From Paramecium octaurelia (Eukaryota; Ciliophora; Oligohymenophorea; Peniculida; Parameciidae), in contig CAJJDP010000111.1 of assembly GCA_905182995.1 (NCBI GenBank), positions 69,427 through 133,426 of the forward strand: DNA of 64,000 bases. Reading direction: 5' to 3'. Below are positions 58,037 through 64,000 of this stretch, piece by piece. Made by a program: the position numbers and the translations under genes. Below the pieces are notes generated by a model. The model saw only the letters and a program-made list of their open reading frames with translations. It had not been told where the DNA came from and searched no databases. Within the stretch, counting starts at the first letter, position 1. Each line of letters begins with the position of its first letter.

Positions 58037-59163
58037 AATGAGACAAAGTGTTGGAGTGATGAGGAATAAAACTCATTTACTATTCAAGTACAAAGAGGAA
58101 CAGAAGCAACAAGCCAATAGATTCAAGAAAGCCAATGATATTCACATATCAAGTTTTTAATTTGTTTTATCCCATATAGAACCAAATACATTGTTGTTAG
58201 ATAGTTCTGGCGAGTCCACAGCCAGCAATTTCTCAATTGAAATGCAGGCTCACAATAAGGGTTTGCCATCTGAATGGGCCAGTCACTACGAGGATTGTCT
58301 TGACAAAATCAAACAAGTACAGGAGATACGTATATTATTAAATCTTAATACGAATAGTTAAGGAACTTCAAATACTGGGATCGAAAAGATTGAAGATGCA
58401 ATTTGGAGATGCCACAGCTTTGGAGAAACTGATCTACGAAAACAATTAGAAAGCGACATAAGTATTCCTCTTCTCTAAAGTAGAAAATTATGGAATGTGA
58501 GAAAAACACAGAATTAATTGCCAATTATAGTAGTGAAAAGGAAACACCAAGTGATCAGAGAAGTATTGTACTCTCCTTATCAATAGTCCGAATGAATATC
58601 AATAGGGCGTTGGCATAATAAATCTAGGAATTAACTAATGCGTTAAGAAATCAATAGAAGAGAATGGTTACTATGATCAAGTAAATTAACAAGGACGATG
58701 GAGGTATCAATCTCATAATAGGAATTAGCAAATTTCTTGAAATTAAGCGAACAAAAACAACAAGAAATGAAAGTTGCTGATGACGAGCTTACCCAAGCAG
58801 AAGAGTAGATGTACGATGACATCATTTGCGAGAGGTTCACTTTTTTAATTTATGTATTTAGAGACCAGGAAATCAATAAACTTGTTACTATGATTAATGA
58901 GTTGGCTGAAGTGTTCAAATCATTAAATTAATTGGTGATTGATCAAGGCACTATTTTAGATAGAATCGATTACAATATTGATTAAGCTGTATTCAATGTC
59001 AAGAAAGCCAACGAAGAATTGAAAAAAGTACTCCACCATTATTATTATTATCAAATAGGCTGAAGATTACTAGAACTCTCCTTTAGCAAAACGATGCATT
59101 ATAATACTAGTTATTATGATTGCTATTTGCAGCATCCTATTAACAATAAAATATTCAAGTTGA
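58037..59163 (+). CDS. Syntaxin-16/Tlg2-like Qa-SNARE, about 310 aa
   Basis: A membrane-fusion SNARE of the trans-Golgi/endosome type. The N-terminus (NKTHLLFKYKEEQKQQANRF) is followed by LPSEWASHYEDCLDKIKQ, the position and sequence style of the syntaxin-16 LPPxW segment, then the Habc-like helices (ELQILGSKRLKMQFGDATAL). The SNARE motif, RDQEINKLVTMINELAEVFK then IDQGTILDRIDYNIDQA, has the zero-layer glutamine within DQGTILDRID context, and a C-terminal helix (CIIILVIMIAICSILLTIKY) anchors it. Introns include 58155-58181 (about), one of 28 nt near 58332-58359, one near 58460-58480, one of 27 nt near 58831-58860 and one of about 31 nt near 59028-59058. The junction near 58680-58720 could not be resolved exactly. 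Together with the VAP and PX-C2 genes it adds to the membrane-traffic content of the window. Confidence 0.85.
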
Positions 59164-59213
59164 AGTCATTATTTATTATTATTATATCAAATACATTTGC
59201 TTAATGATGAATA

Positions 59214-60379
59214 TCAAATTTGAATGTTTTATTCAAACTATAGTAAAAAATTCAATCCTTCCTTAGCAACTATCCTTTTGTTTAAGTCTTTTTCGAGCAT
59301 TCCCCTTAGCAAATCATGTAACGGGTGATCAGTCAGGTTGAGAATATACTGACACTCCATGTTTGCCAATTGAATGTCAAAAAGAGACTATCCTTAGAAT
59401 AGTTTCTTCCCATAAATTCTAATCATAATAATAATTTCTCTACAATTCATACAAAATACACCCCAAACTGAAAATGTCGCATTTCTCATTTGAAACGACA
59501 TTATCAAATAATTCAGGGGCAGTATAACCGGGAGTCCCTGCTATATACTCTTGTTATCCGATTCTTGTTGCAAATCCGAAATCTATCAAAGTAATAAATT
59601 TATGATCTTTGTCATAAATAATGTTCTCTGGTTTTATGTCTCTATGAATGAAGCCTTTTTCATGGATGTAAGATAGTGCTTCGAATGATTGCTTTCGTAT
59701 TAATTGAATGTGCATACTTTCAGGATACTTATGATTTCCTTCGAACTTATTTTTTTATTGTATCTCAAAAATTTAGCAAGGGATTCTCCTTCTATATAAT
59801 TAGTTATTATGTAACAATCAGCGTAGTTCATATAAAACTCTTTCAACTCTATTATATGTGGGTGCTTGAGGTTCTACAAGGCCTTTAATTCATTATTGAA
59901 AAGCTATAAATTATTAATAACGCTTTACGCTAAACACATCTTTTGAATTGATTCCCATTTTCTTGGCGATGTATTTTGAATTATCGAGATAGCTTTCGAT
60001 CAAAAATACCTAGTTTTTAAAAGTTTGAGTACTTCACTATAGCTCCCCAAGCCTACTGTGCCCAAGAATTTATAGAAAGATTCTATTTTGCCGTACCCTA
60101 TTCTCCCATCCACACTCTTTTTGAATTTTAGACAATCCTCATGATTCATGTCAAATTACTTCCATTTCTCTTTTAGCAAAATTTTAAACCCAGTGAATTT
60201 CCCTTTCTAAAACAACCATAATATCAACATTTTATGCGAGAAGGAAACCCTGTACTTGATAGATTCTTTTTACTACAATATTAATTGTACAACAATACCT
60301 TTCCAATAAGTATTTGATCGTTTTCTATAAACACTTTATACTGATGATCAAAAAAATAGTGTTTTGTTTTACAAATCAT
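59214..60379 (-). CDS. Ser/Thr protein kinase with N-terminal extension, about 346 aa
   Basis: After about 110 residues that look like a small beta-rich (PH-like) domain ([36 protein letters not shown]), a kinase domain begins: [17 protein letters not shown] (glycine loop), YIAKKMG (VAIK lysine), catalytic loop [34 protein letters not shown] and a shortened C-lobe ending [12 protein letters not shown]. All catalytic residues are present. The activation segment GTPGYTAPE is of the CAMK/AGC type. Five introns (minus strand; lengths 26, 23, 25, 26 and 25 nt, first at 60273-60298) give 347 codons, stop 59216-59214. This N-terminal domain plus kinase arrangement is common among Paramecium kinases; the ligand of the N-terminal domain is unknown. 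Confidence 0.85.
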
Positions 60380-60936
60380 AATATTTATAATTAATCATAC
60401 TAACAATAAGTGGTTGTTTATTAAATATAAGATATTTACGAAATTCTCAATTCAATTTAACATTAAACAAACCTTGTATTATGCTAAAAAGTATTGCAAC
60501 CAATTTCCCTCAATGCCATTCAAATTTAATTGACATTTGCCCTCAAGTTAAAGCATTTAAACTGAAATAAGTCGTTAAGGTTTTTTGCAATAAAAGTAAA
60601 AAATTATAAACCTTAAATGTTTTGAATACCAAAAATAGTGCTGAATAAAATTCCATCTAATTCGAATGTCCCATATTTCAATAATTCAAATATTAAATTG
60701 AAAATCTTTGATTTTGTTTATTGATTGATTATTGTATTATTTTAGAATTAATAATTGAATGAAAATTGAAATTAATATGGAGTTACATAATATCAGTCTG
60801 TTCAATAACAAGAGCATTAAGAATAAGGAGGGTACTTATTGATTTTTTCAATACTGTAATATTATTTAGAGTGCCAAGTGTTGGAAAGTTTTAATTGTAT
60901 TAAACAATCAGATAAATTTTATCATAAATTATAAAA
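60380..60936. other. Intergenic stretch between divergent kinase genes, about 560 bp
   Basis: Upstream DNA of the 59214 and 60937 kinase genes. No gene or recognisable signal found. Confidence 0.5.
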
Positions 60937-62031
60937 ATGGAAGCATATTAATTTTTGGACAATATTGGTAAAGGATCATTTGCAAAAGTTTACAAAGTTC
61001 TTAGGAAGGCCGATCAAAAGGTATTTGTTGCAAAAGAGATGGAATATGGTAGGATGAGCGAGAAAGAAAAATAACAATTAGTATTTTAAATTTAAATTTC
61101 AAAATAGGTAAATGAAGTTAATATTTTGAGAGAACTCAAACATCCAAACATAATCAAATATTATGATCGCATCGTCGATAAGTAGACATAAAAGTTATAT
61201 ATAATAATGGAATATTGTGAGGGCGGAGATTTGGCACAATTTCTGAAGAAACTAAAAAAAGACAAAGAATACTTACCCGAAGAATCAGTTTGGAAAATAT
61301 TCTCTCAAATAGTATAGGCTTTGTGTGAAATACACAAAAGACAAAATAAAATATTACATAGAGACATCAAGCCAGCAAATATATTTTTAGATAAAACTGT
61401 GAAACTTGGAGATTTCGGTTTGGCAAGAATGTTAAACATAAACAGTGAGTTTGCTCATACTTAAGTTGGTACTCCTTACTACATGAGTCCAGAATTGATA
61501 GAAGATCATAAATACAATGAAAAGTCTGATATTTGGGCTTGTGGTTGTTTACTATATGAAATGTGTTCCCTGCAACCACCTTTCCAAGCCCAAAACTATC
61601 TAGCATTGGCGATGAAAATCAAATAGGCATAATTTGATAATGTACCATAACAATATACATCCGAAATGAAGCGAGTAATCAGTTGGTGTTTGAGTGTGAA
61701 TCAGGATTAGAGACCAAGTGTTGATGATTTGTTGAATTTGCCAAGGATTTCAATTCGTTTGAGGGAAAAAAGACTAAAAGAAAATTCCCTATTGCTTTAA
61801 CAAAGAGAAGAGGATCTGAAAAAGAAGTAGTAGTACTTGATTGAATATGAGTAAAGATTGAAAGAATTGGATACATAGAGAAACAAAGAGAATGTTTAGA
61901 ATTGGCAGAAAGGTTATAAGAAGAGTAATGATCGATCAGAGAATTCTTTAACCACAGACTAAGATTCGGATTATAAGGAATCTACTTTAGAGAAATTGAT
62001 GTAATGTAGAAGATCATTTTAGTTCAAATGA
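60937..62031 (+). CDS. NEK-family (NIMA-related) protein kinase, about 355 aa
   Basis: An active-looking NEK kinase, a family that controls cilia, basal bodies and mitosis and is expanded in ciliates. Landmarks: [20 protein letters not shown], the NEK-typical [13 protein letters not shown], catalytic loop [46 protein letters not shown] and the basic RPSVDDLL. The lysine, HRD Asp and DFG Asp are all present. After the kinase domain (about residue 265) comes a charged coiled coil ([20 protein letters not shown]), as in NEK2-type proteins. One intron, 61081-61107 (27 nt); spliced length 356 codons. Start ATG 60937 lies immediately before the kinase domain, as is usual for NEKs. Confidence 0.93.
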
Positions 62032-62134
62032 TCAGCAACTTAATTATTTCTGATTAATTTTGCTGTTTTTAGGTTTTGCAAATTAACAGATTTGTAATTA
62101 TTAAATTCAAAATAGTATTATATATATTGATTTT

Positions 62135-62794
62135 ATGGAACCCTCTGAGCTCTTAAAATATCAATTAAACGTTATGAGTGATGAACAAAAATGCAGTGGC
62201 TTTAACGCATATTTAAATGAATAACTGTTCCAATCGGCTCATAAAAAAAAGAGTCTTGAATAATAAGAAAAAATAATTAACCAATGGAATAAATTATCTT
62301 CAGAAGAGAAGAAAGGATTTTAAGAGAAGGAAGAAGAAATTAGAGAGCATATTTAAAAGGAAAAGAAAGAAAAAGAAAAATCAAAAAAATCACATAAGAG
62401 TCATCATTAAAATGAAAAGCATGAGGATGATATGGAAGATGTTTAGAAAAGTGTTTAAAATATGAAAATTCATGAAGAAAAATCACATAATAAAAAAAAA
62501 AACCATGACATGAAGAGTGATAAACATGATGACAAGGAGGATGACGAGGATGATGAAAAAGAAGATCATAAAAACAAGAGTGCACATCATTCAAAATAGG
62601 GTAAATAAAAAATGTCGGAAAAAGAAGATTAAGAGGATGATGAGGAGAATTAAGATAAAGTCAATGAAGACGGGGAACATAAAACAAATAAGAAATAGTA
62701 TAAGGCTAGGTCAAGCAGATCCGGATGCAGATCTGGGTAAAGGTCTGGATAAAGATCTGGAGGTAGATCAGGATGCGGAAAGAGAAAAATGTGA
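62135..62794 (+). CDS. HMG-like protein with acidic/basic tail, about 219 aa
   Basis: A single-exon protein of 219 residues. The first 75 resemble an HMG-type box: SGFNAYLNEQLFQSA, then KIINQWNKLSSEEKKGFQEK, with the tryptophan and the LSSEEK turn in the right order. The remaining two-thirds is low-complexity, with alternating Lys/His and Asp/Glu blocks (DKHDDKEDDEDDEKEDHKN) and a final Arg/Ser/Gly repeat (RSGQRSGQRSGGRSGCG). A chromatin- or RNA-associated protein is the most likely reading, since HMG boxes bend DNA and RGG/RSG tails bind nucleic acid; the box is divergent, so the DNA-binding claim is tentative. It begins 103 bp after the NEK kinase stop. Confidence 0.65.
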
Positions 62795-62992
62795 TTTTAT
62801 TTGAATCCTTCTTATAATTATCATTTTCATTTTGTAATCAAAAGCACATCAATTATAATTATTGTATCTTCGCATACTTAATTTAAAATAATTTAAATTC
62901 AAATTCATTTGCCTTATTTTACAATCTTTTTCCACTAAAATGCTTCTTTTTAAATGAATATATCTATAAATATAGGATATGAATTAGAATTC

Positions 62993-64000
62993 TCATTGTT
63001 TATTTGAAATTACTATTACAGAAGATGTTCTCTTTGCTCTTCTATCTAAAGGTTCCAGTTTTATTTATGAAGAGGGTTTTCGCTTTTCTTTTATGGCAGA
63101 GTACCCTAACATAATTTCTGCATATTCTCTAGAGGCTTGAGAAAAGTTCATACTACTTCTTTTAGGTTTCTAAGGACTTAATTAAGCAACTGAGTTTTCA
63201 TTTGATTTATAAGCCTGTTCATAAAAATTGGATAATTTCTAATTGCATACAATTAATTACTTGTAATTTTTTATTTTTCTAATAGAATGTTGAATTTTGT
63301 AGACTCATTGGTGTGTTGTCTTCTGAATTGTCAATTTTACCTTTTTTTTTAAGAGTGTTGGAACTTGAAATGGTTGGAGATTCAAATTTGAGAGGAGATT
63401 GTATTTAACCTAAAATGTATTGAACTTGCTTAATGTGAAAGCCTTATTGGCCTAGAATATATCCATATGAGAATTTGGGTATCTTTAATTATTGAATGAA
63501 CATCAACAATTTGATGATCTAAATGTGATGATTTCAATACATTGATGAATTTGCTCTTGCAATCAAACAATTTAAATTACTCAAAAAGACTTAGAGGCAT
63601 ACTTTCCTATTTAGTTAACCAAGGATGTTGCAGAGCTTGACTAGCTGTGTATCGATCGGTAATATCTAACTTTAGTAGTCGAATTAGCAAGTCCTTGGCC
63701 TGGGGGGAGATTTGCTTTTTAAAATATAAAGGCCTTTCCAGGATGTTTTAAAGGTATTGTTGCTTAGTTGATTCTGATTTATAGTAGGGATGAATTCCTT
63801 AGAGTAATTAATACATAATGATGCCAGTAGCCCAAACGTCAACTGGCTATCTTTAAATAAGACCGATACTTTAGAATATAGTTTGTTTAGTAGGATTTCA
63901 GGAGCCATATATAGATAAGTGCCGCACTTACAAGTGGAGAAGTCAAAGTTCTCGAATTGGATGCTGAGACCAAAGTCACCTATCTTTGGCACAAGATCTT
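62993..64000 (-). CDS. CAMK-type protein kinase, 3' part (5' end outside window)
   Basis: The visible part starts inside the catalytic domain: VPKIGDFGLSIQFENFDFST, CGTYLYMAPEILLNK, PVDVWATGIIMYQLLQGIHP, QAKDLLIRLLKLD and TASQALQHPWL, the order and wording of a CAMK-group kinase. After the domain comes a variable tail rich in Ser/Gln/Lys ending RRAKRTSSVIVISNKQ at TGA 62995-62993. Introns (minus strand) at 63847-63869, 63519-63540 and 63239-63260. The glycine loop, catalytic lysine and HRD motif lie beyond the right edge, so activity cannot be judged; no EF hands are seen in the tail, so it is not a typical ciliate calcium-dependent (CDPK) kinase. Confidence 0.85.

Noticed and set aside
1-64000. 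tRNA, rRNA, CRISPR, transposon or retroelement sequences
   Set aside because: No convincing A/B boxes, reverse transcriptase or transposase motifs, inverted terminal repeats or direct repeat arrays were recognised by eye; a tRNAscan and RepeatMasker run would be decisive.

Overview
This looks like macronuclear DNA of a Paramecium species. The sequence is strongly AT-rich. Genes stay open only when TAA and TAG are read as glutamine and TGA is the sole stop. They are interrupted by many tiny introns of about 19-37 nt, nearly all GT(A)...AG, and are packed closely, with converging genes sometimes only 7-15 bp apart. Domain matches confirm the code: Walker, HIGH, DKTGTLT, HRD/DFG and SNARE motifs all lie in frames containing TAA/TAG at glutamine positions. 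All coding calls below use ciliate code 6; read with the standard code almost every gene falls into fragments.

Layout. 1-6.3 kb: 3' end of an ABCC-type ABC transporter, two uncharacterised genes and a heat-shock-factor (HSF) gene. 6.6-14.3 kb: a P4 lipid flippase, a coiled-coil protein and a CHR-family (chromate-type) transporter, all on +. 15.3-22.4 kb: a second HSF, a doubtful minus-strand gene, glutaminyl-tRNA synthetase, two small or doubtful ORFs, a third HSF and a coiled-coil protein. 22.4-26.5 kb: an ankyrin-like gene, then a 1,380-bp direct duplication around a single N (almost certainly an assembly artefact) holding the 3' part of an unknown gene. 27.2-32.2 kb: a small protein with PP1-docking motifs, a VAP-type MSP protein, a coiled-coil protein, a Cys-rich small protein and a RING protein. 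32.7-37.6 kb: a casein-kinase-1-like kinase, a zinc-cluster membrane protein and a PRP4-type kinase pseudogene. 38.1-44.6 kb: a tail-anchored protein, a CFAP97-like gene, an unknown gene and a PX-C2-multi-TM protein. 44.8-51.8 kb: a small unknown gene, a pseudokinase, a kelch protein, peptidyl-tRNA hydrolase 2, a tiny MGLC protein and a DYRK-type kinase. 53-59.2 kb: a hybrid histidine kinase, an unknown gene, mitochondrial ribosomal protein uL15m and a syntaxin-16-like SNARE. 59.2-64 kb: a kinase with an N-terminal extension, a NEK kinase, an HMG-like basic/acidic protein and the 3' part of a CAMK-like kinase leaving the right edge.

The genes do not form an operon or one pathway. The general picture is a normal gene-dense ciliate chromosome segment rich in signalling (six kinase genes, one kinase pseudogene, one hybrid histidine kinase) and membrane-traffic genes (flippase, VAP, syntaxin, PX-C2 protein). 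I saw no tRNA or rRNA gene, telomeric repeat, CRISPR array, retroelement or DNA transposon. Exon models whose total coding length was checked to be a multiple of three, with a continuous code-6 frame, are the firmest; where an intron could not be placed this is stated.
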